Below the pieces are notes generated by a model. It searched no databases. It worked only from the letters and a program-made list of their open reading frames with translations, and was not told where the DNA came from. The position numbers and the translations under genes are program-made. Positions 44,499-54,276 of a stretch of 59,378 nt of DNA are shown here, one piece after another. The first letter of the stretch is position 1; every line of letters starts with the position of its first letter. Source of the DNA: an uncultured Oscillospiraceae bacterium (GTDB lineage: Bacteria > Bacillota > Clostridia > Oscillospirales > Oscillospiraceae); contig CANRIU010000010.1 of the NCBI GenBank assembly GCA_947630755.1, forward strand, positions 1 through 59,378, written 5' to 3'.

Positions 44499-45829
44499 CC
44501 CTCCGGGGTGAGAAGCTCCACCGTCCATTTTACCGTCTCATTGTCCTCAACGCAGCCCGTTATGGCAAGCTTCGTGTACTGCCACGGGTCTGGGTACGCG
44601 GTAATGGCGTACTCCTCCATGCCCAAAGCGGCGTGCTCACATCCTCTGAGCTTCTCGGCGTCCTCCGGGGTGAGGCCGCAAAAGCGCCCCCGCAGCTCCA
44701 TAAGCTCCTCACGGGTGAGCTGCCAGCTCTCCTCCGCCGAAAATTCGCCGTACCACAGCACACCCCGCTCAACTCTCCCGTCCCGGTAGACCCGCGTCAT
44801 AAGCGTGCCGTCTCCCCAGGGCGGGAGGGCTTTTTTTGCCTCAAGCTCCAGCAAAAGCCTGCTGTCCTCGTCCTCCCCGGCGAGGGACCCGCTGGTCCCG
44901 TCGCCCTGGACAAAGGTCCCCAGGTCCGGGTACCTTGAGATGAAGTAATTTGACTGAAAGCGCGTTAAGGTGTTGAATATGAGCTCCCGCCCCGCGTCCT
45001 CATCAGATGTGTTCACGCTCACCCTGTAAAGATCCGCGCCGATGGTGAACTCCGCCGACAGGGTGACGCTGTCCCCGTATTCGTATCTGAGGCACAGACA
45101 TTCGATCCCGTCGGTCCCAAAAACCCTGCTCATCTTCGCATCATCCGTAGGGATGCAGCCCCGGAAGAGCGGCTTTTGCGCGTCGCTCACCGTCACGGTA
45201 ACGGGGGTGTCGCTGTCTGAATAGCGGAAGGTGAGGCGCAGACAGTAGAGCTCCCCGTCACCGTAGTACAGAGCCTCGCCGGATAGATTGGTATCAAAAA
45301 GCCACCGTTCCTCCTCCCCGGCCTCCAAAAGCGCGGTGGGGCAGTCCGCGGACCAGACAAGCTCCAGCTGGTATTCGGAAAGGGGCGTGCCCTGGAGCAT
45401 AAAAAACCACACCGGGGGCGAGGCGCCCGTGAGGACGTCGTTGAATATAAGCCCTCCGCTGTCCGGGCTGTCAGGCTGGACGGGGTGATTTTTGTCCATG
45501 TCGGGCTCAACGACCTCCTCCTTATCCTCCGGCGGTCCCTCGGGGTATGATGGGTCATCTCCGCCTGTCCCCGGCGCCACTGCGCTGCCGGGGTCGCCCG
45601 GCGCGGGTCCCCCGGCCCCGTCGAAGGGCAGTACGTCAATTATGTCACGGCCGGTAGAGACGCCCGTCATGAGCGTCGGCAGCATCGCCGCCCCCAGGAC
45701 CAGCGCAAGGCACGCCGCAGCGGAGATGGCGTAAATCCAGATCCTCCTCCGTGGCCTTCGCCTCTCGCTTTCCTCGATAAGCTCCGGACTTATTCCGGAA
45801 AAGCTCATAAAGAGCTTATTTTCACTCAT
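44495..45829 (-). CDS. Membrane-anchored anti-sigma-like protein
   Basis: A 444-residue protein with one membrane segment near 30-53 (IWIYAISAAACLALVLGAAML). The N-terminal 28 residues are cytoplasmic, and an acidic/Pro-rich linker (about 70-115) leads to a large extracytoplasmic domain. It overlaps the upstream sigma-factor gene by 8 bases, the usual arrangement for an anti-sigma factor, with GAAAGGAAGG before the ATG. No zinc anti-sigma motif is seen. The outer domain has no recognisable family features beyond beta-rich repeats. Its role as the sigma factor's regulator is inferred from position and topology. Confidence 0.7.
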   Translation of the reverse strand: MSENKLFMSFSGISPELIEESERRRPRRRIWIYAISAAACLALVLGAAMLPTLMTGVSTGRDIIDVLPFDGAGGPAPGDPGSAVAPGTGGDDPSYPEGPPEDKEEVVEPDMDKNHPVQPDSPDSGGLIFNDVLTGASPPVWFFMLQGTPLSEYQLELVWSADCPTALLEAGEEERWLFDTNLSGEALYYGDGELYCLRLTFRYSDSDTPVTVTVSDAQKPLFRGCIPTDDAKMSRVFGTDGIECLCLRYEYGDSVTLSAEFTIGADLYRVSVNTSDEDAGRELIFNTLTRFQSNYFISRYPDLGTFVQGDGTSGSLAGEDEDSRLLLELEAKKALPPWGDGTLMTRVYRDGRVERGVLWYGEFSAEESWQLTREELMELRGRFCGLTPEDAEKLRGCEHAALGMEEYAITAYPDPWQYTKLAITGCVEDNETVKWTVELLTPEG

Positions 45830-46370
45830 AAAGACCTTCCTTTCTCAAATAATCCGCCAGCTTTTTCCGGCTTCTGCTGAGGCTCACGGACACGGTGTTG
45901 GCCCTCATGGCGTATTTGGCCGCTATTTCGGCGACGCTCTCGGCAAAAAAGCATCGCCTTATCATAATGTCCCGGTCGCGCCGGGGCAGCGTGCGGAGAA
46001 AGCTGTCCACAAACCCGGCAAGCTCCTCCGCCGACACCGCATCCAGTGCCGAGTCAGGTACGACAAGCTCCAGCTCCCGGGAAACGCTCTCCGCCTCCCC
46101 GCCCCGCTTTTGTGCGCATCCCCGGCGGAGAGCGTCAATGGCAAGATTTCTTGTTATCTTCCCAAGGAACGCCCGCAGCTTCCCCGGCTTTGCCGGGGGA
46201 ATGGCGTTCCACGCCCGGAGGTATGCGTCGTTGACGCACTCCTCCGCGTCCCGCCTCTCAACGAACCGACCCGCCAGCGAGCGCAGATATTCCCCGTGGG
46301 CGGTCTCGCACTCCGACAGCGCCCGCGTGTCCCGCCGCCAGAAGAGCTCAACTATCCTGCTGTCCTCCAT
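45822..46370 (-). CDS. ECF-type RNA polymerase sigma factor
   Basis: A 182-residue sigma factor. Region 2 is seen in FVERRDAEECVNDAYLRAWNAIPP and KLRAFLGKITRNLAIDALRR. Region 4 is LRTLPRRDRDIMIRRCFFAESVAEIAAKYAMRANTVSVSLSRSRKKLADYLRKEG. A linker of about 40 residues joins them; there is no region 1 or 3. It is followed by an overlapping anti-sigma-like gene. A promoter at 46410-46437 carries the AAC/CGTC pattern of ECF promoters, so the pair is probably self-activated. The signal it responds to is unknown. Confidence 0.92.
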   Translation of the reverse strand: MEDSRIVELFWRRDTRALSECETAHGEYLRSLAGRFVERRDAEECVNDAYLRAWNAIPPAKPGKLRAFLGKITRNLAIDALRRGCAQKRGGEAESVSRELELVVPDSALDAVSAEELAGFVDSFLRTLPRRDRDIMIRRCFFAESVAEIAAKYAMRANTVSVSLSRSRKKLADYLRKEGLYE

Positions 46371-46409
46371 GTCCTCACCCCGATTCCCCGAAAGGTCCTT
46401 TCATCTATT

Positions 46410-46437
46410 TAGACGCAGATTTTCGGAAAATGTTACA
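46410..46437 (-). promoter_or_regulatory. ECF-type autoregulatory promoter
   Basis: Minus-strand TGTAAC (46432-46437) and CGTCTA (46410-46415) are separated by 16 bases. This is the -35 AAC and -10 CGTC pattern known for ECF sigma factors, 40 bases before the sigma-factor gene. No sigma-A promoter of comparable quality is seen there. Confidence 0.8.
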
Positions 46438-46441
46438 TATA

Positions 46442-46469
46442 AAAGGGAACGTCATTGGACGTTCCCTTT
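46442..46469 (-). terminator. Terminator of the seven-gene housekeeping operon
   Basis: AAAGGGAACGTC/GACGTTCCCTTT stem with a 4-base loop. On the minus strand it follows the radical SAM gene and is trailed by TTTTATAT. Confidence 0.7.
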
Positions 46470-46483
46470 AAATATGCCTATAT

Positions 46484-47494
46484 TCAATTCAGCAGTCTCT
46501 CCACCGTCACATCCGCCATATCGCGCTCAGTGAATTTCACGCTTCTCACGCCAAATTCCCGTCGGAGAGCCTCCGTATTGGACCTCTTCTGCCCCACCGC
46601 GGCGGAGACGCGCCCCCGCCTCACGGCAAAAAGCACATCCCTCCCCCGGTCCTCCGGGGTGAGAAGCTCCCGCTCCCGGCAAAGGTAGCGCCTTGCCAGT
46701 ATAAGCTCCCCCAGCGCCGGGTGGTATGCGCCGCCCACGGCGTCGCCGGAGCTTAAGTCCTCCGTTGGGTTGAGGCCAAAGCGTATTATTGGTATCCCGG
46801 CCTCGTCAAAAATCTCCGCGATTTTCGCCCCCAGCTCCACCGCGTCCTCCACGGTGTGCTCCGGGTATACGCCCGCCCGCCACATATCGTAAAGCGGCGT
46901 GTCACGGATTATCACCGTGGGGTAGACCCGCACCCCGTCGGGGCGCAGCGCCGCGAGCCTTTCGGCGGTGTAGACCGACCTCTCCGGCGTGTCCCCGGGA
47001 AGACCCGTCATCATCTGCAAAATCAGCTCAAATCCCGCGTCCTTCAACATTTTTGACGCCCTTTCGGCGTCCTTCGCGGTGTGTCCCCGCTCGCTCAGGC
47101 GCAGGACCTCCTCGTCCATGGACTGTACGCCAAGCTCCACCGTCTCCACGCCGTACCTTTTAAGGCGCTCTATTACCTCGCCGTCAATGGCGTCCGGCCT
47201 TGTGGAGAGGCGTATGCCCGATATGGCCCCCTCCCTCAAAAACGTCTGCGCCGCTCCAAGAAGCTCCTCCTGCCGGGCGCTCTCAATGGCGGTGAAGGAC
47301 CCGCCGTAAAAGGCAACTGCCGCCTGCGTCCCCTCCGGAAGGCGCGCAAGCCCGTCTGTCAACGCCCTTCTCACGTCCTCCGCCCGGGCGGGGGACTGCT
47401 CGCCGGAGATGCGCCTCTGGTTGCAGAAAACGCACATATGCGGGCACCCCAGATGCGGGACAAATATAGGTATGATGCTCCTTCTGGCGCTCAT
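46484..47494 (-). CDS. Elp3-like radical SAM protein
   Basis: A 336-residue radical SAM enzyme. The iron-sulfur motif CPHMCVFC (C-x3-C-x2-C) lies near residue 18. The core has FYGGSFTAIES, LSTRPDAIDGEVIERLKRYGVETVELGVQS, and LQMMTGLPGD as in the Elp3/HemN-like class, but the GNAT acetyltransferase domain of Elp3 is missing. The C-terminal 90 residues are unassigned. The start overlaps the rnc stop by 4 bases. Relatives include tRNA wobble-uridine modification proteins; its own substrate is unknown. It ends the operon before the terminator. Confidence 0.88.
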   Translation of the reverse strand: MSARRSIIPIFVPHLGCPHMCVFCNQRRISGEQSPARAEDVRRALTDGLARLPEGTQAAVAFYGGSFTAIESARQEELLGAAQTFLREGAISGIRLSTRPDAIDGEVIERLKRYGVETVELGVQSMDEEVLRLSERGHTAKDAERASKMLKDAGFELILQMMTGLPGDTPERSVYTAERLAALRPDGVRVYPTVIIRDTPLYDMWRAGVYPEHTVEDAVELGAKIAEIFDEAGIPIIRFGLNPTEDLSSGDAVGGAYHPALGELILARRYLCRERELLTPEDRGRDVLFAVRRGRVSAAVGQKRSNTEALRREFGVRSVKFTERDMADVTVERLLN

Positions 47495-48165
47495 CTCAGC
47501 TTTTCAAGGGCGCTCAGCGCCGCGTGCTGCTCCGCGTCCTTCTTGCTGTGCCCCGCCGCCCTGGCGAGGGCCTCGCCGTTGAGCCGCACCTCCACGGTAA
47601 ATTCCTTCATGTGGTCAGGTCCCGACTCCCCCACAAGGATGTACTCCAAAAACTGCCCGCTCTTTTTCTGGACAAGCTCCTGAAGCTCCGATTTCGCGTC
47701 CCTGTCCCGGACGCCCTCCCCCGCCTCAAAGGGGCAGAGGATAAAGCGGCGTATAAATTTCACCGCCTCCTCAAAGCCTCCGTCCAGGTACATTGCGGCA
47801 ATAAGCGCCTCCACCGCGTCGGCGTTTATGGAGGGCCTCGTCCTCCCGCCGCTGGACGCCTCGCCCCGCCCGAGAAGCAGATGCTCCCCCATGCCGATGA
47901 GCTTCGCCACGCCGTCAAGGCTCTTCTCGCACACAAGCTCCGCCCTGAGCCTCGTCAGCCGCCCCTCGGGAAGCTGCGGGAACCTCCGGAACAGGTATTC
48001 CCCTACAATAAGCCCCAGTACCGCGTCGCCGAGAAACTCCAGCCTCTCGTTGCTCTCGTGGCTGGCGGAGCGGTTCTCATTGTAATACGAGCTGTGCGTC
48101 AGCGCGTCGCGCAATAGTCCCTTGTTCTTAAAGCTGTATCCGATCCTGCTCTCCAGGCTCTCCAT
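47491..48165 (-). CDS. rnc: Ribonuclease III
   Basis: A 224-residue endoribonuclease cutting double-stranded RNA, including rRNA precursors. The RNase III signature ERLEFLGDAVLGLIV is near residue 40, the second acidic cluster DAVEALIAAMYLDGG near 110, and the C-terminal dsRBD (KSELQELVQKKSGQFLEYIL ... GHSKKDAEQHAALSALEKL) is complete. ATG 48165 has AAAGGAG 6 bases upstream. Downstream it overlaps the radical SAM gene. Upstream lies plsX; the usual acpP between plsX and rnc is missing here. Confidence 0.96.
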   Translation of the reverse strand: MESLESRIGYSFKNKGLLRDALTHSSYYNENRSASHESNERLEFLGDAVLGLIVGEYLFRRFPQLPEGRLTRLRAELVCEKSLDGVAKLIGMGEHLLLGRGEASSGGRTRPSINADAVEALIAAMYLDGGFEEAVKFIRRFILCPFEAGEGVRDRDAKSELQELVQKKSGQFLEYILVGESGPDHMKEFTVEVRLNGEALARAAGHSKKDAEQHAALSALEKLR

Positions 48166-48226
48166 ATCAAACTCCTTTAGTATCACAGCTTGGCAAAACA
48201 GCCCGCGGGGCCTTTCGCCGGACTGC

Positions 48227-49258
48227 TCAGCCCTCCGCCTTCTCCACCTTCATGTACTCCACATTTTCCGCGATGGTCTTCGTCACCGCACTCTCCACCG
48301 CCGTCATCGCCTGCTTCACCGCCGACCTTATGGCGTAGGCTTTCGACGAGCCGTGGGCCTTTATGACGGGCTTTTGCACACCCAGGAGCACCGTTCCGCC
48401 GACCTCCTCGGAGTTCATCATTTTTTTGAGTCTCTTAAGGTCGTCCTTCAAAATCAGCGCCGCCATCTTTGTCATGGCGCTCCGCTTGAACATGGACTTC
48501 ATCTCGCCCATGAAGAATATCCCCGTGCCCTCGATGGACTTCAAAAGCACGTTCCCGGCAAAGCCGTCGGCGACCAGCACGTCGCACAGCCCCTCCAGCA
48601 CATCCCGGGCCTCCACGTTGCCGATAAAGTTTATGCGCCCCTCTTCTCCGGCCTCCTTGAGCAGCCTGTGGGCCTCCTTATACAGCCCGCTGCCCTTTGT
48701 CTCCTCAACTCCGATGTTGAGAAGCCCCACCTTCGGGCGGTCTACCCCCTTGAAGAATTTGGCGTAGAAGCTCCCCATGTACGCAAACTGGAGCAGATAC
48801 TCCGGCGTGCACTCCGCGTTCGCCCCGGCGTCCACCAGCAGCGTCCCGCCGTTTGTGGGAGTGGGTATCACAGGCGCAAGGCACGCACGCCTTATGCCGC
48901 GTATGCGCTTCACCACCAGCGTCGCCCCGGAGAGGAGCGCCCCGGTGGACCCGGCGGAGACCATGGCGTCGGCCTTTCCGTCGTGGAGGAGCTTCAGTCC
49001 CACGGTCATGGACGAATCGGACTTCACCCTTGTCACCGTAGCCGGGTCGTCCTCCATCTCCACCACCTGTGAGGCCCCGGCGATCTCCACGTTGGAGGGC
49101 AGGTCCTCCTCACCCAGCTCCTGAAGCGCCCGGAGGATGTCCTCCCCGCGCCCCACAAGGGTGATCTCCACGTCAAATTCCCGGGCCGCCATAAGCGCCC
49201 CCTTGACGATTTCCAGCGGCGCGTTGTCGCCGCCCATGGCGTCAACCACTATCTTCAT
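48227..49258 (-). CDS. plsX: Phosphate acyltransferase PlsX
   Basis: A 343-residue enzyme that makes acyl-phosphate from acyl-ACP for phospholipid synthesis. It starts MKIVVDAMGGDNAP, the family signature, with MVSAGSTGALLSGA near 100, AGANAECTPEYLLQFAYMG near 170, and VADGFAGNVLLKSIEG near 225. GAGGGAAATGCG precedes the ATG. It lies 61 bases upstream of rnc and 42 bases after trmFO within the long operon. No acpP, fabH or plsY gene is in the window. Confidence 0.95.
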   Translation of the reverse strand: MKIVVDAMGGDNAPLEIVKGALMAAREFDVEITLVGRGEDILRALQELGEEDLPSNVEIAGASQVVEMEDDPATVTRVKSDSSMTVGLKLLHDGKADAMVSAGSTGALLSGATLVVKRIRGIRRACLAPVIPTPTNGGTLLVDAGANAECTPEYLLQFAYMGSFYAKFFKGVDRPKVGLLNIGVEETKGSGLYKEAHRLLKEAGEEGRINFIGNVEARDVLEGLCDVLVADGFAGNVLLKSIEGTGIFFMGEMKSMFKRSAMTKMAALILKDDLKRLKKMMNSEEVGGTVLLGVQKPVIKAHGSSKAYAIRSAVKQAMTAVESAVTKTIAENVEYMKVEKAEG

Positions 49259-49300
49259 CGCATTTCCCTCTTTCCTCTGCTGTGAGTATTTGGGCTGTCT

Positions 49301-50599
49301 CTATATGCTCCGCCGCTTCTCCTCGATTATCTCAAGGCTCCGCTGGGAGATCGCGGCGTTTTTGTTCCGTTTTCCCCGGACCTTATACCCCAGTGGGGCA
49401 ATTATCCCGAAATTTATGTTCATCGGCTGGAAATCACCGACGCTCCCGCCGGAGATATATATTCCCAGCGCCCCGATGGCCGTCTCCTGCGGGAAATCCG
49501 CGGGCGCCTCCCCGCGCATCTCCCTCGCCGTCTCTATTCCCGCCAGCATCCCGGACGCCGCGGACTCGATGTACCCCTCCACTCCGGTCATCTGCCCGGC
49601 AAAGGATATGCGCGGCTCGGACCTAAGGCGGTAGTACCTGTCGAGGAGCCTGGGCGAGTCGAGGTATGTGTTCCTGTGCATCACGCCGTAGCGGACAAAC
49701 TCCGCGTTTTTAAGGGCGGGTATCATGGAAAATACGCGCCTCTGCTCCGGGAATTTAAGGTGGGTCTGGAACCCCACCATGTTGTAAAGCGTCCCCTCCG
49801 CGTTGTCCATGCGAAGCTGCACCACGGCGTAGGGCTCCCGCCCGGTCCTGGGGTCCCGGAGACCCACGGGCTTTAAGGGCCCGTAGCGCAGCGTGTCAAG
49901 CCCCCTCCGGGCCATGACCTCCACCGGCATACATCCCTCAAACACCCCGGAGTCCTCAAACCCGTGAAGCTCCGCCTCCCGGGCCGTCTGAAGCTCCGCC
50001 ACAAAGGCCTCGTACTCCTCCCGGTCCATGGGGCAGTTTACATAATCCGCCGTCCCTTTGTCGTATCTGGAGGCAAACCAGGCGGAATCCATATCCACGC
50101 TCTCCAACGTGACTATCGGCGCCACGGCGTCGAAGAAGTGGAGGTCCGTCCCCGGGCATTTTTCGGAAATCGCCTCCGCCATTGCCCCGTCGGTCAGCGG
50201 CCCTGTGGCAATTATCACCCGCCCATCGGGGATCCCGGCGGCCTCCTCATTTATAACGGTTATGTTCGGACAGGAGCGGATCTTCTCCGTGACCGCCCGG
50301 GAGAACCCCTCCCGGTCCACGGCCAGCGCCCCTCCAGCGGGGACACGGTGCCCGTCGGCGCACTCCATGATGAGAGAGCCGAGCCTGCGCATCTCCTCCT
50401 TCAAAAGCCCCACGGCGTTTGTCAGCTCGTCGGACCTTAAGGAGTTTGAGCACACAAGCTCCGCGAAGCTGTCCGACACATGCGCAGGTGAGCGCCTTGC
50501 GGGCTTCATCTCATAGAGCGTGACCTCCACGCCCCTCTTCGCCAGCTGCCAGGCCGCCTCGCACCCGGCGAGGCCCGCGCCAATCACCGACGCCCTCAT
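49301..50599 (-). CDS. trmFO: Methylenetetrahydrofolate-tRNA-(uracil-5-)-methyltransferase
   Basis: A 432-residue FAD- and folate-dependent enzyme that makes ribothymidine at tRNA position 54. The N-terminal FAD motif [17 protein letters not shown] is followed by [27 protein letters not shown] near 50-75, including the catalytic cysteine, and [12 protein letters not shown] near 130. The C-terminal [18 protein letters not shown] matches the family. The start overlaps the topA stop by 4 bases (ATGA), the common topA-trmFO arrangement in Firmicutes. Confidence 0.96.
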   Translation of the reverse strand: MRASVIGAGLAGCEAAWQLAKRGVEVTLYEMKPARRSPAHVSDSFAELVCSNSLRSDELTNAVGLLKEEMRRLGSLIMECADGHRVPAGGALAVDREGFSRAVTEKIRSCPNITVINEEAAGIPDGRVIIATGPLTDGAMAEAISEKCPGTDLHFFDAVAPIVTLESVDMDSAWFASRYDKGTADYVNCPMDREEYEAFVAELQTAREAELHGFEDSGVFEGCMPVEVMARRGLDTLRYGPLKPVGLRDPRTGREPYAVVQLRMDNAEGTLYNMVGFQTHLKFPEQRRVFSMIPALKNAEFVRYGVMHRNTYLDSPRLLDRYYRLRSEPRISFAGQMTGVEGYIESAASGMLAGIETAREMRGEAPADFPQETAIGALGIYISGGSVGDFQPMNINFGIIAPLGYKVRGKRNKNAAISQRSLEIIEEKRRSI

Positions 50600-52959
50600 T
50601 TGCCCTCACCCGAGCTCTTCCTGGCCCTGCCGGAGGATGTCTTTCCGGCGGAGGTTTTCTTCCCGGCGGATTTAGCTTCGGCAGAGCCCGTCCCGGCGGA
50701 CCTTTTACCGGAGGCTTTCGCCTCCGCGGGCTTCGCATCGTCCCCGGTTTTCCTTGTGCCGGACCTTCTGGCGGGTTTTTTCGCCGCTTTTCCGCTCTCG
50801 TCAGCGGGATTTTCCGGGGCGGCGCCGTTTTCCGCCGTCTCCTCCCCGGTTTTCTTCCTGCGGTATCCCCGCTTGTCCTCCGGGACGAAGCGGGAGCAGC
50901 TCTCGTTTATGCAAAACGGCTTGTTAAAGCCCCTGCCGGAGCGCTTGAACATGGTGTGGCCGCACTCAGGGCAGTTGTCCTGCACGGGCACGTCCCAGGT
51001 CATAAAGCCGCACTCCCTGCGCTCACAGGCGTAGTAGGTGTAGCCGTTTTTTGATGTGCGCTTCAATATCCTCGAGCCGCACTTCGGGCACCTGCCCGGC
51101 ATCTCGATGACTATCGGCTTTGTGAAGGTGCACTCCGGGTACCCCGGGCAGGCGAGGAACCGCCCGAACCTGCCGGACCGGACCACGAGCTTTCTCCCGC
51201 AGACCTCGCACACCTCGTCGGTGACCTCCTCGGGGACCTTTATATGCTCCCCCTCCAGAGCCTTCTCCGCGTTATCCAGGTCCTTTGAGAAGCCGCCATA
51301 GAAGTCCGACAGGACCTGCTGCCACGCTCTCTCGCCCTTCTCCACGCTGTCAAGAGTCGCCTCCATATTCGCGGTGAAGCCGGGGGATACGATGTCCGTA
51401 AAGCGCTCCTTCATCAGCTTCGTCACCACCTCGCCAAGGGGCGTGGGGCGCAGATACTTCCCGTCCTTTACCACATACTCCCTGTCCATTATGGTGGAGA
51501 TAGTGGGCGCGTAGGTGGAGGGCCGTCCTATTCCCGTCTCCTCCATCTCCCTGATGAGCGTCGCCTCGGTGTATCTCAGCGGCGGCTGGGTGAATTTCTG
51601 CTCCCGGATGAGCTCCAGAAGCTCCACCCGCTCCCCCTCGGCGAGCACCGGCAGCTCCACCTGCCTTACATCGCTCTCCTCGTCCCGGCCCTCCTCGTAC
51701 ACGGCGGTGAAGCCCGGGAATTTAAGGGCCTGATAGCTGGAGCGGAAGATGTGCCCTGCGGAGGCTATATCCATTGTCACGCTGTCATAGACGGCGGACT
51801 CCATCTGGCTTGCTATGAATCTGTTCCATATAAGGCGGTAGAGCCTGAATTGGTCCGGCTGGAGGCTCCCCTTCACCCGCTCCGGCGTGAGCTCCGGGAC
51901 CGATGGCCTTATCGCCTCGTGGGCGTCCTGGGCGGAGCTCTTGTTTTTGAACCGTCTCGGCTTTCCGGGGTAGTATTTATCCCCGTAGCGTTCCACAATA
52001 AGCCTCCCCGCGGCGGACAGCGCCTCCTCGGAGAGCCTCAGTGAGTCTGTACGCATGTAGGTTATAAGTCCCACGGTGCCCTCGCCCTCCACGTCAACGC
52101 CCTCGTAGAGCTGCTGGGCCACCGCCATGGTGCGTCTGGGCGTCATGCCGAGCTTCCGGCTTGCCTCCTGCTGGAGGGTGGAGGTTATGAACGGCGGCGC
52201 CGGAGAGCGCTTTGCGTCCTTGCGCTTCACGCTGTCCACAATGAAGGGCGCGTCCTTCACGTCCTTCTCCACCGCGTCCACGTCCTGGGCGGAGTGGAGC
52301 TCCGCCTTTTTGCCGTTTTTCCCGTAATACCTGGCGTTGAAGGCGCTGCCGGACTCATGCCGGACCCTGGCCTCCAGATTCCAGTACTCCTCCGGCACGA
52401 AGGCCCTTATCTCCTCCTCCCGGTCCACCACGAGCCTCGTGGCTACCGACTGGACGCGCCCGGCGGAGAGCCCGTACTTTATCTTTGTCCAAAGAAGCGG
52501 CGAGAGCTTGTAGCCAACGATGCGGTCAAGTATCCTCCTTGCCTGCTGGGCGTCCACCAGGTCCTGATCTATGGGTCTGGGGTGCTTTATGCTCTCGTTG
52601 ACGACTCTCTTTGTTATCTCGTTGAAGGTCACCCGGTAGACCTCGTCGTCAGGTATGCCCAGAAGCTCCTTAAGGTGCCAGGATATGGCCTCCCCCTCCC
52701 GGTCCGGGTCGGTGGCGAGGTACACCCGGGAGCTGGCCTTTGCGGCCTTCTCAAGCTCGCGGATAGTCTCCTCCCGCCCCTTCACGGGCTGGTAGTTGGG
52801 TATGAAGCCCCCCTCGATGTCCACGCCCATGGTGGACTTCGGGAGGTCCCGCAGGTGTCCCATGGAGGCGGTCACCTTGTAGTCCGGCCCCAGATATTTT
52901 CCTATTGTCTTCGCCTTGGCGGGCGACTCCACTATGACGAGATATTTACCATTTGTCAT
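50596..52959 (-). CDS. topA: DNA topoisomerase I
   Basis: A 787-residue type IA topoisomerase that relaxes negative supercoils. The Toprim domain starts [20 protein letters not shown], with [13 protein letters not shown] near 68. The active-site tyrosine is in [12 protein letters not shown] near residue 299. Three C-terminal zinc fingers are visible ([24 protein letters not shown]). The last 70 residues are a Lys/Ala/Ser-rich basic tail not present in most family members. ATG 52959 is preferred over TTG at 52965; AAGGT lies about 10 bases upstream. It is followed by trmFO and preceded by dprA, a frequent order in Firmicutes. Confidence 0.96.
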   Translation of the reverse strand: MTNGKYLVIVESPAKAKTIGKYLGPDYKVTASMGHLRDLPKSTMGVDIEGGFIPNYQPVKGREETIRELEKAAKASSRVYLATDPDREGEAISWHLKELLGIPDDEVYRVTFNEITKRVVNESIKHPRPIDQDLVDAQQARRILDRIVGYKLSPLLWTKIKYGLSAGRVQSVATRLVVDREEEIRAFVPEEYWNLEARVRHESGSAFNARYYGKNGKKAELHSAQDVDAVEKDVKDAPFIVDSVKRKDAKRSPAPPFITSTLQQEASRKLGMTPRRTMAVAQQLYEGVDVEGEGTVGLITYMRTDSLRLSEEALSAAGRLIVERYGDKYYPGKPRRFKNKSSAQDAHEAIRPSVPELTPERVKGSLQPDQFRLYRLIWNRFIASQMESAVYDSVTMDIASAGHIFRSSYQALKFPGFTAVYEEGRDEESDVRQVELPVLAEGERVELLELIREQKFTQPPLRYTEATLIREMEETGIGRPSTYAPTISTIMDREYVVKDGKYLRPTPLGEVVTKLMKERFTDIVSPGFTANMEATLDSVEKGERAWQQVLSDFYGGFSKDLDNAEKALEGEHIKVPEEVTDEVCEVCGRKLVVRSGRFGRFLACPGYPECTFTKPIVIEMPGRCPKCGSRILKRTSKNGYTYYACERRECGFMTWDVPVQDNCPECGHTMFKRSGRGFNKPFCINESCSRFVPEDKRGYRRKKTGEETAENGAAPENPADESGKAAKKPARRSGTRKTGDDAKPAEAKASGKRSAGTGSAEAKSAGKKTSAGKTSSGRARKSSGEGK

Positions 52960-52994
52960 TTTCAAATAACCTTACCTTTATAAATCGGTCCGCT

Positions 52995-54260
52995 TTACCG
53001 GGCCTGATTGGTGAATCTGAAGGTGGGCACGAACATCTTCCCCGGCTCCTGTGCCACAAGGCCGGAGATTTCCAGCATCGTCAGCGCCGACATGACGGTC
53101 TGAGCCGGAAGGCCGCTGCGCAAAATAATATCGTCCATGTGCGTCCGCCCGTCAAGGGCCTTCAGCACGGAGCGCTCATCGAGCGTCAGCGTCTCCGGGT
53201 CCACCGATATTTCACTATAACCCGGCTCCTCCCGCTTGTCAATTACTTTTTTTGTCGAAGGCTCCGGCCTCTCGGCACGCTCCTTTTTTGGCCTGAGCTT
53301 CGCCGCGGCCTCCATCTCCCCCTCCACAAGGCTCTGCTTCGCGTCCTCCTCCAGCTTTCTCACGCTCTTTCCGGAGATGTCGCGGACCTTGTCGGGGAAC
53401 ATGCTCTCGTACTGGCTCATTATGTCCCAGCCGGAAAATACGGGGTACGCCCCCTCCCGCAGCAGGCTGTTGGAGCCCCGGCAGGACTCCGCGTCAATAT
53501 TTCCCGGCACCACAAACACGTCCCTGCCCTGCTCCAGAGCGGAGGCGGCTGTTATCAGCGCGCCGGAGCGCTCCGGCGCCTCCACCAGCGTAACGCCCAG
53601 GGATATGCCGGAGAGTATCCTGTTCCTCACGGGAAAATTCCTCCCGTCCGGCGGTGTCCCGGGAGGGTACTCGGTTATAAGCGCCCCGGTGGACGCCACA
53701 TCGTCGTAGAGCGCCTCGTTTGACTTGGGGTAGACGATGTCCAGCCCGTTGCCCAGAACGCCCACGACTCTCCCTCCCGCGCGAAGGGCGCCCCTCGCGG
53801 CAGCGGAGTCTATGCCATGGGCCATCCCCGTGACCACCACAGCGCCGCACCGGGCCATCTCGTAGCTGAGCTTCTCCGCCGTCACGAGTCCGTAGGGCGT
53901 GCAGCGCCTCGTCCCCACCACCGCCACGGCGGCCTCCTCGGAGAGATTGGGAAGCCTCCCCTTCACATAGAGCAAAAATGGCGGGTCGTATATGTTCCGC
54001 AGCCTCGAGGGGTACATGGAGTCGTTAAGCGTCAGGAGCGTATAGCCCTCCTCGTCGCATTTTCTCATTATGGCCCGGCTCTCCGCCATGTCCTTGTCGA
54101 GCAGCGGCTCCCAGCCCCGCTCAAGTATGTGCCTGTACTCCCCCTCCCCGGCGAAATACGCCTCCTCCGGGGAGCCGAAGTGCTCCAGCACCGCCAGCAG
54201 GTCCTGACGCGGAATTCCCCTTATGCGTGAAAACCACACCCAGTATTTAAGCTCCGCCAC
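52995..54260 (-). CDS. dprA: DNA-processing protein DprA
   Basis: A 421-residue protein that binds single-stranded DNA and loads RecA in transformation. The Rossmann-like core has VGTRRCTPYG near 115, VVTGMAHGIDSAAARGAL near 140, VLGNGLDIVYPKSN, SGALITAASALEQGRDVFVVPGN near 245, and the RGSNSLLREGA loop. The C-terminal region adds a basic linker and a winged helix (DERSVLKALDGRTHMDDIILRSGLPAQTV). GTG 54260 is the start, with GGAGG 7 bases upstream. It lies 16 bases after the TrmH-type gene. No com operon is in the window, so natural competence is not shown. Confidence 0.95.
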   Translation of the reverse strand: MAELKYWVWFSRIRGIPRQDLLAVLEHFGSPEEAYFAGEGEYRHILERGWEPLLDKDMAESRAIMRKCDEEGYTLLTLNDSMYPSRLRNIYDPPFLLYVKGRLPNLSEEAAVAVVGTRRCTPYGLVTAEKLSYEMARCGAVVVTGMAHGIDSAAARGALRAGGRVVGVLGNGLDIVYPKSNEALYDDVASTGALITEYPPGTPPDGRNFPVRNRILSGISLGVTLVEAPERSGALITAASALEQGRDVFVVPGNIDAESCRGSNSLLREGAYPVFSGWDIMSQYESMFPDKVRDISGKSVRKLEEDAKQSLVEGEMEAAAKLRPKKERAERPEPSTKKVIDKREEPGYSEISVDPETLTLDERSVLKALDGRTHMDDIILRSGLPAQTVMSALTMLEISGLVAQEPGKMFVPTFRFTNQAR

Positions 54261-54276
54261 AAGACCGCCTCCAAAA

